A stretch of 35,986 nt of DNA from an uncultured bacterium. Its GTDB lineage: Bacteria; Cyanobacteriota; Vampirovibrionia; Gastranaerophilales; Gastranaerophilaceae. Positions 8,007 to 16,045 of the stretch are shown piece by piece. The translations under genes and the position numbers were made by a program. The stretch's first letter is position 1. The number at the start of each line of letters is the position of its first letter. The notes beneath the pieces are model-generated. The model made no database searches and was not told the DNA's origin. It saw only the letters and a list, made by a program, of their open reading frames with translations. The stretch is taken from assembly GCA_902464375.1 (NCBI GenBank), contig CABQIM010000006.1, positions 1 to 35,986 on the forward strand, in the 5' to 3' direction.

Positions 8007-9317
8007 ATGGTTACATATAAACTATTAGATAAACAACGGGAATTTATTGAAATTCCGCATTCAAACTCTCTTGATGTAGCAATTTATCAAGGTGGCTACG
8101 GGAGCGGAAAAACTTGGTGCGGTTCTCTACTTGGCATATTACTTGCAAAAAAATATCCGGCATCAAAAGGTTTAGTCGGAGCAAAAGAATACGAACTTGT
8201 TAGAAAAACGACTCTCGTTTCATACCTTGAACACCTCGAAAATCTTGGCTACATTATGGATAAAGACTATACATATAATAAAGTCGACAAAGTTATAAAA
8301 TTTTCAAACGGTTCAGAAATCCTATTTTCTGCCCTTGATGATCCTGAAAAATTCAAATCCCTAAACTTGCATTGGGCAGAAATTGAAGAAGCATCACAAA
8401 TCTCGGATTCGTCATTCAAGCAGTTAATCGGACGTCTTAGAAACACATATCGAGGTAAAAATTGGGTTGATTTTCGTTATCGTTTATTTGGACACACAAA
8501 CCCGCAAGCTGATAAAGGTTGGATTTGGCAAAGATTTGTTGAGCATTCAAAAGAAAATTACAGGTTAATAATTGCACCAACAACAAATAACATATACTTA
8601 CCGCCTCATTTTATACAATCAATGAAAGACAGTTTTGATGAAGAGTACTACAAAATAAATGTTTTAGGAGAATTTGGCGATTACTCGTCAGGTTTGGTCG
8701 TGAAAGGTTTTAGCGATAAAAACAAATTACATCTCAAATACAATCCTAATTTGCCACTTCATTTAACCTGTGATTTCAATGTAGACCCAATGTGTTGGGG
8801 AATTGCACACAAAGATGATGAGAATGTTTATTTCTTTGATGAAATTGTTATTGAAAACACATCCACGCAACAATGCATAGAAGAATTTATACGAAGATAT
8901 CCAAATCATAAGTCAGAAATTATAATCAACGGTGATGCCTCCGGCGACAATCGAAGCACACAAAGTGAGTACACAAATTATGCAATAATCAAGAATGCGT
9001 TAAAAAATCATGGATACAACAACATCAAATTTAAGCTTCGAGAATACAATCCACCGATACTAAATAGAATATCCGCTTTCAATGCCAGAGTGCGAAATTC
9101 GAGCGGAGAGTGTCATTTATTTATTGACCCGAGAAGATGCAAGTGGATTTTGTACAACATCTACAATCTTTCGTTCAAAGAAGGTACAAGCATTGTCGAT
9201 GTGCCAACACACTCACAGATAAAAAGTAACAGAGATTTTAAATTTCTTGAACATCCATTCGACGCCATAAGCTATCTTGTAGAATATTACTGGCGCATTG
9301 TAGTGCTACGCACGTAG
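8007..9317 (+). CDS. Phage terminase large subunit (packaging ATPase/nuclease)
   Basis: This 436-residue protein has a Walker A motif GGYGSGKT at residues 29-36 and a Walker B region around LHWAEIEEAS (121-130) with the adjacent catalytic Glu. An RNase H-like nuclease half begins near HLTCDFNVDP; further acidic sites lie at INGDASGD and DAISY. It cuts concatemers and drives DNA into the procapsid. ATG 8007 is chosen over 7971 because GGAGATAAA immediately precedes it. Being last in the late operon is unusual. The final residues (VLRT) and the TAG stop at 9315-9317 are encoded by an intergenic repeat palindrome, so the natural C-terminus may have been slightly changed. Confidence 0.93.
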   Translation: MVTYKLLDKQREFIEIPHSNSLDVAIYQGGYGSGKTWCGSLLGILLAKKYPASKGLVGAKEYELVRKTTLVSYLEHLENLGYIMDKDYTYNKVDKVIKFSNGSEILFSALDDPEKFKSLNLHWAEIEEASQISDSSFKQLIGRLRNTYRGKNWVDFRYRLFGHTNPQADKGWIWQRFVEHSKENYRLIIAPTTNNIYLPPHFIQSMKDSFDEEYYKINVLGEFGDYSSGLVVKGFSDKNKLHLKYNPNLPLHLTCDFNVDPMCWGIAHKDDENVYFFDEIVIENTSTQQCIEEFIRRYPNHKSEIIINGDASGDNRSTQSEYTNYAIIKNALKNHGYNNIKFKLREYNPPILNRISAFNARVRNSSGECHLFIDPRRCKWILYNIYNLSFKEGTSIVDVPTHSQIKSNRDFKFLEHPFDAISYLVEYYWRIVVLRT

Positions 9318-9350
9318 GTACTACGTACGTAGACACAACTGTCGGACGCT
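9303..9350 (-). repeat. Stop-abutting palindromic repeat, partial copy in reverse orientation
   Basis: GTGCTACGCACGTAG at 9303-9317 is the exact reverse complement of the CTACGTGCGTAGCAC core found at 1501, 19428 and 19594. A second, fully palindromic CTACGTACGTAG follows at 9321-9332, then CACAACTGTCGGACGCTTC, which echoes the ACATTnnGTCGGCT of the other copies. The repeat supplies the terminase stop codon and lies in the same orientation relative to the gene as at the other two stop codons. Confidence 0.75.
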
Positions 9351-9359
9351 TCGTAAAAA

Positions 9360-10031
9360 TTACAAGAGTGTTTTATAATCAACAGAAATCGGAATTGGAA
9401 CCAACCTTGAATAAAATTTATACTCGTTATAAGTCTTAGGTAGCGATTTCCAATATCTATAAATAATTTTACCCTCAGCTTTTAACTGCTTTACAAGCTC
9501 ATCAGCTTCCGATATTGAACCGGCAAGATATGGATAGCAAAATGGTATAGAATCATTATTTAATTCTATTCTTAACAAATTTGTATTTTTATATCGTTCA
9601 TGTAATTGCATGAACTTGTTTCTTCTACACGTATCAGGCATATTTGTATTTTTTTCATTCGAAAAATACAAATATGCCTTTTCTTTTGTTGGTATAAATT
9701 TCCTTGCAGAATTAAAACTTGCCCATCCGGAAGGTTGAGCAAAATATGCATGTGCATTATCGACAATTAATTTTGGATAAGTTTGTGTAAGCCTTGCCAC
9801 ATTCTTGTCACAAATTCCAAAATAATTCGGATATAGAATGTAAGCCTCTTTTTCAAACTCCAGAGATGGCATAAAATCATCATCTATATGATAAAACTTT
9901 GGTTTACAATCCTCTAAAAAAACACTATGTCGAATAACTTCGCACAAATAATACGGAATATAAATTTCCTTAATTTTATATGTTTTTATCAAATACCTGA
10001 GTGCATTTCTTGCATAATCAAATTCCAACAT
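9360..10031 (-). CDS. Short DegT/DnrJ-like PLP-dependent protein
   Basis: This 223-residue protein resembles the N-terminal two-thirds of the DegT/DnrJ/EryC1 sugar aminotransferase fold. It has a YIPYYLCEVIRH segment (substrate/PLP helix), then KPKFYHID, then LIVDNAHAYFAQPSG (the DegT Asp that touches the PLP nitrogen, near residue 91). SFNSARKFIP follows, where Lys near residue 111 aligns with the Schiff-base Lys. Family members are normally about 370-400 residues, so this one lacks most of the C-terminal small domain, yet the frame is intact. ATG 10031 is preferred (TAGGAAA upstream); ATG 10052 would overlap the previous gene. It is probably co-transcribed with the YkgJ and MerR-like genes upstream; substrate unknown. 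Confidence 0.65.
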   Translation of the reverse strand: MLEFDYARNALRYLIKTYKIKEIYIPYYLCEVIRHSVFLEDCKPKFYHIDDDFMPSLEFEKEAYILYPNYFGICDKNVARLTQTYPKLIVDNAHAYFAQPSGWASFNSARKFIPTKEKAYLYFSNEKNTNMPDTCRRNKFMQLHERYKNTNLLRIELNNDSIPFCYPYLAGSISEADELVKQLKAEGKIIYRYWKSLPKTYNEYKFYSRLVPIPISVDYKTLL

Positions 10032-10039
10032 AATATTTC

Positions 10040-10534
10040 CTACTTTAGCCAATCAACAAGATTTCTAATCTCGCCATAATCAAAATCTTTTAAAACTTGC
10101 GGAGTATCTAAATTTTCTAAAACAGGATTAATATTTATCTCACCGTTTCCATAAACTTTGTGATAGTTTTTACCGCTATTTACACAATAAGGGACTTTTA
10201 CAGTTTTATCATTGCATAAATACGCAATACCATGAACTCGACAAATTATCGGGCGATAGGAGTAAACAGAACATCGTGTATCAACCAAAAAGGGACACGC
10301 TCCACCTTTTTCAATATTCTTTAAATTTTCTTGTACTTGCTTTTTAACCTTGTTATCAAGTTCTATAAAACCTTGCATCAAATATTCCAGTTCTAAATTT
10401 GAAATCGGATAATCACCTTTTTCGCAACATTCAGAACAACCACAAGCACAACAAATATAGTCTTTATGAGCTTCAAAATAAGATTTCAATTTTTCATCAA
10501 AAGATTTTAAAAAAGCTCTATAATCATTAAGCAC
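10040..10534 (-). CDS. YkgJ family cysteine-cluster protein
   Basis: This 164-residue protein has two Cys groups typical of the YkgJ/UPF0153 family: CCACGCSECC (residues 28-37), then CPFLVDTRC and YRPIICRVHG in the middle. These are thought to bind zinc or an iron-sulfur cluster; the biochemical role is not established. It starts at a GTG, 12 nt after the MerR-like gene stop, without a strong SD, so coupling is likely. A second family member is at 35382-35795. Confidence 0.85.
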   Translation of the reverse strand: MLNDYRAFLKSFDEKLKSYFEAHKDYICCACGCSECCEKGDYPISNLELEYLMQGFIELDNKVKKQVQENLKNIEKGGACPFLVDTRCSVYSYRPIICRVHGIAYLCNDKTVKVPYCVNSGKNYHKVYGNGEININPVLENLDTPQVLKDFDYGEIRNLVDWLK

Positions 10535-10546
10535 AATAAGACACCA

Positions 10547-11179
10547 CTAGTGTTTAGCCCAAAAACGTCCCCAGAAATTTCTGGAAGCTTTGCTTTCCAA
10601 ATGTTCTATTCTTTGAGAAAGTTCTCTATTATGTTCCAAAAGTTCTTGAACCTGTTTTGCCAAAATCTCATTATCTCTTTTGTATCCACCGGCTTCAATT
10701 AATTTTGTTGCCATATCGGAATTTGTAATATCGTCACTAATTTTTTTAGCCACGGCTTCTGCCAACATTTGTAAAGTCTGAGAAGACACATCCAATGTAA
10801 AGCTCTTGCCTTGTTGTGGAATGGCTTCTGTCTTAGCCTCGTCTGTAACAGCAACATCTGTTGAATTTTCTTGCTTGTTTTCTATAACATCACTTACAAT
10901 CAGTGGCTGAATAGGCTGTACCGGCTCATCATTCTTTTCAACTTTAGCTTCCATTCTTGATAATTTAGTTATAATCTGTTCATCACTATAACCTTGAGCC
11001 TTCAAAGAAATTCCTTTTTTAATTTTCTCTAAAGCCAAATCATCATAGAATTCTAAACCATCTTCGTCTTCATAAATTGATTCAATTTTCCAATCCTGAA
11101 AAAACAAATCCAGCGAATGATTATCAATATAATAATTCTCAGAATTTAATGTCTTCAAAATAGATTCTCTGTTAAACAT
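10547..11179 (-). CDS. MerR-like N-terminus with long linker and C-terminal coiled coil
   Basis: This 210-residue protein has three parts. Residues 20-70 resemble a MerR winged-helix recognition unit (YYIDNHSLDLFFQDW, LEFYDDLALEKIKKGISLKAQGYSDEQI). Residues 75-125 are a Pro/Gln/Glu-rich linker. Residues 130-200 form a coiled coil (ILAKQVQELLEHNRELSQRIEHLES) ending in a Trp/Arg-rich tail. The first MerR helix is weak, so DNA binding is possible but not assured; the layout suggests a dimeric or scaffold-type regulator. AAAGGGGA lies upstream of the ATG. It heads the leftward set with YkgJ and the DegT-like gene. Confidence 0.6.
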   Translation of the reverse strand: MFNRESILKTLNSENYYIDNHSLDLFFQDWKIESIYEDEDGLEFYDDLALEKIKKGISLKAQGYSDEQIITKLSRMEAKVEKNDEPVQPIQPLIVSDVIENKQENSTDVAVTDEAKTEAIPQQGKSFTLDVSSQTLQMLAEAVAKKISDDITNSDMATKLIEAGGYKRDNEILAKQVQELLEHNRELSQRIEHLESKASRNFWGRFWAKH

Positions 11180-11213
11180 CCGCTATTCCCCTTTAAGTCT
11201 TATATTTATATCC

Positions 11214-11663
11214 CTATATTCTGCCGGTATGTCTTGCCATATCACGTTCTTGAGTCTTTTTAGTAAGAGCTTCGCGCTTGTCATACAGCTTTTTACCTTT
11301 AGCCAAGCCTATCTCAATCTTAGCAAAACCATGTGTTAAAAACAATTCTAAAGGTACAATTGTTACACCATCTTTTTTTACTTTGTCTTGGATTTTCAAG
11401 ATTTCTCTTTTCTGCAGCAAAAGCTTCCTTACTCTATCAGGTTTGTGATTATATCTATTACCTTGTTCGTAAGGCGAAATGTGCATTCCGTATAAGAAAA
11501 TTTCATTATCTTCGATTTTTGCAAACGAATCTTTCAGATTAATCATTCCCTTTCTGATAGATTTAATTTCAGTTCCGGTTAACACAATCCCTGCAATAAA
11601 TTTATCAAAAATCAAAAAATCATGAAAAGCTTTTCTGTTTGTAGATATGACCTTTTTATCCAT
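11214..11663 (-). CDS. smpB: SsrA-binding protein SmpB
   Basis: This 149-residue protein matches SmpB throughout. It has an N-terminal NRKAFHDF, an oligonucleotide-binding barrel with GTEIKSIRKGMINLKDSFAKI and HISPYEQGNRYNHKPDR, and a KLYDKREALTKK tail. SmpB delivers tmRNA to stalled ribosomes. I start it at ATG 11663, not at the upstream in-frame TTG (11681). A perfect TATAAT lies exactly 6 nt before this ATG and there is no SD, which predicts a leaderless mRNA. No tmRNA gene was seen in the window. Confidence 0.95.
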   Translation of the reverse strand: MDKKVISTNRKAFHDFLIFDKFIAGIVLTGTEIKSIRKGMINLKDSFAKIEDNEIFLYGMHISPYEQGNRYNHKPDRVRKLLLQKREILKIQDKVKKDGVTIVPLELFLTHGFAKIEIGLAKGKKLYDKREALTKKTQERDMARHTGRI

Positions 11664-11669
11664 AGGTGT

Positions 11670-11698
11670 ATTATAATTCAAATTTTATTGTTTGTATA
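11670..11698 (-). promoter_or_regulatory. smpB promoter giving a leaderless start
   Basis: The minus strand reads TATACA (-35, four of six) at 11698-11693, then 17 nt, then TATAAT at 11675-11670. Six nucleotides (ACACCT) later comes the ATG. The predicted start site falls on the A of the ATG. Confidence 0.65.
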
Positions 11699-11761
11699 GA
11701 GTTTTAATTTAGAATTTCTTCTCTAATCATAGTAAGGTACATTTCCATAAACTCAATCTGT

Positions 11762-11830
11762 GATTTCCGTGGCAATCCAATAGTTAAAAACAATCATTCT
11801 GGCTTGCCACTTCACGAATATTCCTCGCAA
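11762..11830. repeat. Degenerate GCAATC-type intergenic repeat
   Basis: GTGGCAA (11769-11775) pairs with TTGCCAC (11804-11810) around a loop. It is followed by CTCGCAATAACG, echoing the CTCGCAATGACG found near 27011. It is a decayed copy of the family seen at 14173 and 26949 and fills the gap between smpB and the radical SAM gene. Confidence 0.55.
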
Positions 11831-11863
11831 TAACGCGCTATCATTAGTCTTAGCCATTATTAA

Positions 11864-12781
11864 CTAGTTACTATACTTTGCCCCTTGTCTTGAATCGCGT
11901 CTTAAAAATTCTCTATCAATCTTATTTAAACAATCCAATTTTTTACCAATCCATCTCGGAGAAACAAGTTCTGTGCGCAAACCATTACCGGCAAGTCTAT
12001 GGATAGTAGTTTTTGGTGGCAAATATTCCAAGAAATCACAAACTGTACTTACATACTCATCTTCTGTCATAAAATCAAGTTCACCGTTTCTGTACATATC
12101 GGCCACTTTAGTACCTTCCAGAGCACAAAGCATATGAATTTTAACCCCATCCGGTTCAAGTTTGGCAATAGTCTGAGCTGTTTCCATCATCTCGTCATAT
12201 GTTTCAAAAAGATTCAATATTACGTGCAAACAAATATTCACACCGCTATAATTTCTAGTCTTCTCATAAGCTTCTAAAAAACATTTATAATCGTGCCCAC
12301 GATTAATTTTTAAGAGAGTTTTATCATGAACAGTCTGCAAACCGTATTCAATCCAAGTATAATAATCCGGTGCAAAAGAAGCAACCAACTTCAATTTATC
12401 ATCATCTACACAATCCGGACGTGTCCCAATTGAAAGCCCAACTATATCAGGATGATTGAGCGAAGCTGTATAAATTTTTTCTAATTCTTCTACCGGCTTA
12501 TAAGTGTTAGAAAAAGCTTGAAAATAAGACATAAATTTTTCTGCTTTAAACCTCTTTGCAAGAGTTTCTGCTCCTATTTTAACCTGTTCTTCTATACTCA
12601 ACAGATTAGAATGCGCTTGTGAAAAACTTCCGCCATCATCACAAAAAATACATCCGCAATTTGAAATTGTTCCATCACGATTAGGACAGGAGAATCCGGC
12701 ATCAAGTGTAATTTTATATACCTTTGCGCCAAATTTTTTCTTCAAAAAACTGCTAAACTGATTATATCTTTTTTCTTCCAT
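11864..12781 (-). CDS. yhcC: TIGR01212/YhcC family radical SAM protein
   Basis: This protein of about 305 residues has the YhcC-type cluster CPNRDGT...GCIFC (Cys at about 32, 44 and 47) that binds the SAM-cleaving 4Fe-4S centre. FQAFSNTY, GLSIGTRPDC, EYGLQT and INRGHD follow, all highly typical of this family. The family is related to tRNA- and coenzyme-modifying radical SAM enzymes; the exact reaction is not established. The ATG at 12781 shares bases with the mgtE stop (TAATG), so translation is coupled. An in-frame ATG at 12802 would add seven residues and overlap mgtE. Confidence 0.9.
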   Translation of the reverse strand: MEEKRYNQFSSFLKKKFGAKVYKITLDAGFSCPNRDGTISNCGCIFCDDGGSFSQAHSNLLSIEEQVKIGAETLAKRFKAEKFMSYFQAFSNTYKPVEELEKIYTASLNHPDIVGLSIGTRPDCVDDDKLKLVASFAPDYYTWIEYGLQTVHDKTLLKINRGHDYKCFLEAYEKTRNYSGVNICLHVILNLFETYDEMMETAQTIAKLEPDGVKIHMLCALEGTKVADMYRNGELDFMTEDEYVSTVCDFLEYLPPKTTIHRLAGNGLRTELVSPRWIGKKLDCLNKIDREFLRRDSRQGAKYSN

Positions 12782-14148
12782 TATACGTTTATCAAATACC
12801 AAGTCACTAATGTCAAATAAATAGCCAAACCGATAACATCAATTGTTGTTGCAATCACAGGACCTGACGCTACAGCTGGATCAATATTTATTTTTTTCAA
12901 AATAAGCGGTGTGCAAGTACCAATCATTGTCGCAATTGTCATATTGAGCGACATTGCAATACCAACAATCAAGCCTAATTCCAAATTATGCTGCCATCCC
13001 CAAGTTACAAGAGTAACCAAAATTCCAAATATCGCACCAATACTCAATCCGGTAACAGTTTCTCTCATGATTTGGTGCCAGCCTGAATTCAAAGTAATTT
13101 GTCCCGTTGACATACCACGAACCATAAGTGTAATACTTTGAGTCCCGATGTTTCCGCCCAACCCAGCCAATAGCGGCATAAATGCAGCAATAATCGGAAG
13201 AGCCGTAAAAGATTTGTCATACTTATTAGTTACTGTAACAGCGATAAATTCACCAATCAAAGTAATAAATAGCCAAGGAACACGCGCTTTTATTGAATGC
13301 GCCAAACTACCGGTTAAGATATCGTCATCATCGTCACCCAAGTCCGTAACGATACCGGATGATGTATAGATTTCATCTGTAGTTTCTTCTTCAATAATAT
13401 CCTGAACGTCATCCCAAGTAACAATACCTTTCAAATGGTCATACAAGTCGACAACCGGCAGCGCATTAAATTGATATTTCATAAAAATATCTGCAATATG
13501 TTCCTGATAGTCATCAACATGGACTTTAACCAAATCTCTGGACATTATATCTGACACATTAAGATGAAATGGCGTAGTTAAAAGATTTCTCAAAGAAACA
13601 ACGCCGACAAGGTGATTATGTTTATCTACAACGTAAACATAATAAAGTTCCATATTCTCTTTTTCTGCCTTAATACGAATTGTTTCCAAAGCTTCTTTTA
13701 CCGTCATGTTGTCATAAACAGTAAGAACCAACGGGGTCATAATACCACCGGCGGTATCTTCGTTATAAGTCAGCAATTCTCGAACTTCAGAAGAGAATTT
13801 CTTAGGCAATTGGTTTAAATAAGCCTGAGATTCATCCTCTTCCATATCACCCAAAACGTCCGCAGCTTCATCGTGAGGCAATTTTGAAATCAAACGTGAT
13901 GCCAAATCGGTATCTATTTCGCCTAAAATTTCGACTTGAAGCTGTGGCGGAAGATATTCAATAACATCAGCGGCTTTTTCTTCTTCAATCAGAGGAAAGC
14001 ATTTAAGCCTTTCTTCCGGTTTTAGCTGTTGAATTATATCTGCCAAATCCGCTGAGTGATACGTATTGAGTTCGTCACTCAGTTGTTTATCAGACTCATT
14101 ATCTATGAGTTCTTGTATTCTATCTATTGTATTTTCATTATTTGGCAT
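12781..14148 (-). CDS. mgtE: Magnesium transporter MgtE
   Basis: This 455-residue protein has the full MgtE layout. Residues 1-130 form the helical N domain with LISKLPHDEAADVLGDMEEDE. Two CBS domains follow at about 135-255 (DNMTVKEALETI; DDYQEHIADIFMKYQFNALPVVD). The five-helix pore domain occupies about 285-455 and includes MPLLAGLGGNIGTQS, ending in WYLINV. It is a Mg2+-gated channel of the inner membrane. The acidic run DDDDDILTG before the pore fits the plug/sensor region. The upstream SD is weak (GAGAA). It is coupled to the radical SAM gene downstream. Confidence 0.95.
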   Translation of the reverse strand: MPNNENTIDRIQELIDNESDKQLSDELNTYHSADLADIIQQLKPEERLKCFPLIEEEKAADVIEYLPPQLQVEILGEIDTDLASRLISKLPHDEAADVLGDMEEDESQAYLNQLPKKFSSEVRELLTYNEDTAGGIMTPLVLTVYDNMTVKEALETIRIKAEKENMELYYVYVVDKHNHLVGVVSLRNLLTTPFHLNVSDIMSRDLVKVHVDDYQEHIADIFMKYQFNALPVVDLYDHLKGIVTWDDVQDIIEEETTDEIYTSSGIVTDLGDDDDDILTGSLAHSIKARVPWLFITLIGEFIAVTVTNKYDKSFTALPIIAAFMPLLAGLGGNIGTQSITLMVRGMSTGQITLNSGWHQIMRETVTGLSIGAIFGILVTLVTWGWQHNLELGLIVGIAMSLNMTIATMIGTCTPLILKKINIDPAVASGPVIATTIDVIGLAIYLTLVTWYLINV

Positions 14149-14172
14149 TTTTAATTCTCTTATCTCTTTAAC

Positions 14173-14221
14173 TCATCATTGCGAAGAGCTATATTATTTT
14201 GGGTAACGAAGCAATCCAAAT
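14173..14221. repeat. TCATTGCGA...GCAATCC intergenic repeat
   Basis: CATCATTGCGAAGAGC at 14173 is followed by AACGAAGCAATCC near 14206, giving ATTGC/GCAAT arms around a variable middle. It belongs to the same family as the hairpin at 26949-27023 and lies between mgtE and yajQ. Confidence 0.6.
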
Positions 14222-14227
14222 TAATAC

Positions 14228-14728
14228 TTATCTGTAATTCGTAAATTGTAATGGAGCATCATATTTATCTTCATTTTTGCGAAGCAATTGGATTACAGTC
14301 TGCAAATCATCTCTGCTTTTACCTGATACTCTAACTTGTTCTCCTTGGATTGAAGCTTGTACTTTCAACTTAGAATCTTTAATATCAGCAACAATTTTTT
14401 TAGCTAAATCTTGTGTAAGTCCTTTTTTGAGATTAAACACTTGTCTTACATTTCCGCCAAGGGCATTTTCAATAGTTTGTGCGTCAAGAATTTTAATGCT
14501 GATTCCACGCTTAATTAGTTTTGATTGCAGAATTTCAAAAATATTTCTCAACTTCATTTCATCATTTGTAGTAATTGTAATCGCTTTATCAGCCTCTAAA
14601 TCAATAGAAGAATTAGAATTCTTCAAATCAAAACGCGACGTTAAATCTCTTTTAACCTGATCCACCGCATTAACAAGTTCTTGTTTATCAAATTCAGAAA
14701 CAACATCAAAACTGCAATCTTTTGCCAT
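14228..14728 (-). CDS. yajQ: YajQ family nucleotide-binding protein
   Basis: This 166-residue protein is a full-length YajQ. It begins MAKDCSFDVVSEFD and continues with VDQVKRDLTSRFDLKNS, then the KGLTQDLAKKIVADIKDSKLKVQASIQGEQVRVSGKSRDDLQ block, and ends in PLQFTNYR. YajQ proteins bind nucleotides such as cyclic-di-GMP in some bacteria. ATG 14728 has GGAG 9 nt upstream; a GTG at 14737 is closer than a ribosome site allows. It is transcribed leftward as a single gene. Confidence 0.95.
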   Translation of the reverse strand: MAKDCSFDVVSEFDKQELVNAVDQVKRDLTSRFDLKNSNSSIDLEADKAITITTNDEMKLRNIFEILQSKLIKRGISIKILDAQTIENALGGNVRQVFNLKKGLTQDLAKKIVADIKDSKLKVQASIQGEQVRVSGKSRDDLQTVIQLLRKNEDKYDAPLQFTNYR

Positions 14729-14829
14729 ATTTTGCACTCCTATACTACTATCTGTTTAATAATAGCATAAAAACGCAATTGTATAAATTAATACAAGACA
14801 GCTTCTTACCCAAGCCTCTGTGCATTTAA

Positions 14830-15072
14830 TTATCCACCAAATACATTATGCAAAAATCTTTGCCACCAAGACGGATTAAAAGAATTCTTAGGTTCCGGAA
14901 CAAATGGTTTCGGGAATTCTTGAATATAGGGGCTTTTTCTAAAACAGTCTTCACACCCATATTTTGATTGATAATACTGAAAAACATTACCGGAGCCGGA
15001 CATACCTCCACCCATTCCCATTGTATTCATTCCTGACATACCGGAAAAACCGTTACCAAAATTTACTGCCAT
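14830..15072 (-). CDS. Small Gly/Met-rich protein with aromatic C-terminus
   Basis: I do not recognise this 80-residue protein. Residues 1-30 are Gly/Met/Ser/Asn low-complexity (GMSGMNTMGMGGGMSGSG). Residues 32-60 have two Cys (GCEDC) and Pro-rich spacers. The end is WWQRFLHNVFGG, an aromatic amphipathic helix. A disordered tail joined to a short anchoring helix, like a targeting or scaffold peptide, is possible. AAAGG precedes the ATG. It faces plsC across a shared 150-nt regulatory gap and the host gene at 33839 has a similar low-complexity start. Confidence 0.5.
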   Translation of the reverse strand: MAVNFGNGFSGMSGMNTMGMGGGMSGSGNVFQYYQSKYGCEDCFRKSPYIQEFPKPFVPEPKNSFNPSWWQRFLHNVFGG

Positions 15073-15191
15073 AACAATACCTTTATAATTACTACACTAT
15101 CTATATAAAAACTTTTTTCTCCGAACAATTGCTCTTTCGTGAAGATTTGTTACGCAATTTTACGAAATTTTAAATTATCCACATGGGGGTG

Positions 15192-15220
15192 TTCACAAAT
15201 TCGCTTGTAATGTGTATGAT
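15192..15220 (+). promoter_or_regulatory. Promoter of the acyltransferase gene (leaderless type)
   Basis: TTCACA (15192-15197), 17 nt, then TATGAT (15215-15220). The ATG at 15227 follows after exactly 6 nt, and no SD is present, so the predicted transcript begins at the start codon. Confidence 0.75.
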
Positions 15221-15226
15221 AGATAT

Positions 15227-16045
15227 ATGATAAATTTAGAGGATTTATATTCAGAAGTCCCGCCGACAAAACTTAGAAATATAGATGAAAAGTTCCGTCC
15301 GGCACAGACTTCACCATTTTGGTTGTGGGTTGCAGACAGGTTTTTTTATGGAATGTTAGAGAATCGTTTCTACGCATTCCGCTATAAAGGCTGCGAAAAA
15401 TTCTACAACAGAGATATGGACGCACCTATTATTTTATTTGCACCTCATAGCAATTGGTGGGATGGAATTGTAGGGTATAACATTTGCAACAGAATTTTCA
15501 AAAAAGAAATTCGTTTGATGGTAGAAGAGCTAAATCGTTTTCCACTTCTTAGACGTGGAGGTGCTTATAATGTTAATAAAAAATCACCTCAGGCATCTAT
15601 GCAGGCACTTAAATATTCTGTAGAAGTTTTGGGTGATAAAAATAATATTTTGTACATTTTCCCACAAGGTATTATTAAACCGCCAAACTTCCGTCCAATT
15701 GAGTTCCAATCTGGGCTCACATATATAGCAGAAAAAGCAACAAGAAAGTACGGTAAAATATACTTAATGCCTGTTGCAGTAAATTATATGTTCTTACGCG
15801 ATAACAGACCGGAAGTTCTTGTTGAATTTGGCGATCCGATTGAATTGGATGACGATAAACCGGATAGAAAGCAATACACAGAATTTTTATCACACAAACT
15901 TGAAGCATTATGTGACAAACAATTCTATGAAATTAGCAAAGGTCAACTCAAAGGTTACGACACTTTGTTCCAAAGAAAACTTAAGTGGTACAGAAGAATA
16001 GAACAACGACTCAAAAAAATTGAGGTTAAAGGTTCCGGAGTTTAA
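15227..16045 (+). CDS. PlsC-type acyltransferase
   Basis: This protein of about 272 residues has the acyltransferase HX4D motif as HSNWWD (His74, Asp79). FPLLRRGGAYNVN follows (block II), then FPQGIIKPP (block III, with Gln instead of the usual Glu before Gly), and a late LMPVAVNY segment. Such enzymes move acyl chains to lysophosphatidate or related acceptors at the inner membrane. ATG 15227 is used because a 17-nt-spaced promoter places the start site exactly on it; the in-frame GTG at 15212 would lie inside the promoter. The substrate is not decided by sequence, and ornithine- or lipid-A-related roles are possible. Confidence 0.85.
   Translation: MINLEDLYSEVPPTKLRNIDEKFRPAQTSPFWLWVADRFFYGMLENRFYAFRYKGCEKFYNRDMDAPIILFAPHSNWWDGIVGYNICNRIFKKEIRLMVEELNRFPLLRRGGAYNVNKKSPQASMQALKYSVEVLGDKNNILYIFPQGIIKPPNFRPIEFQSGLTYIAEKATRKYGKIYLMPVAVNYMFLRDNRPEVLVEFGDPIELDDDKPDRKQYTEFLSHKLEALCDKQFYEISKGQLKGYDTLFQRKLKWYRRIEQRLKKIEVKGSGV

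Noticed and set aside
9300..9360. tRNA-type attachment site at the prophage end
   Set aside because: No cloverleaf or TTC-arm sequence is visible; only the palindromic repeat is there.
9360..10031. DegT-like gene as a truncated pseudogene
   Set aside because: The frame is open end to end with good start signals and kept PLP motifs, so a short functional protein is as likely; left as an intact gene.
14277..14660. 127-codon plus-strand frame within yajQ
   Set aside because: It is antisense to a clear yajQ gene, without SD or sensible composition.
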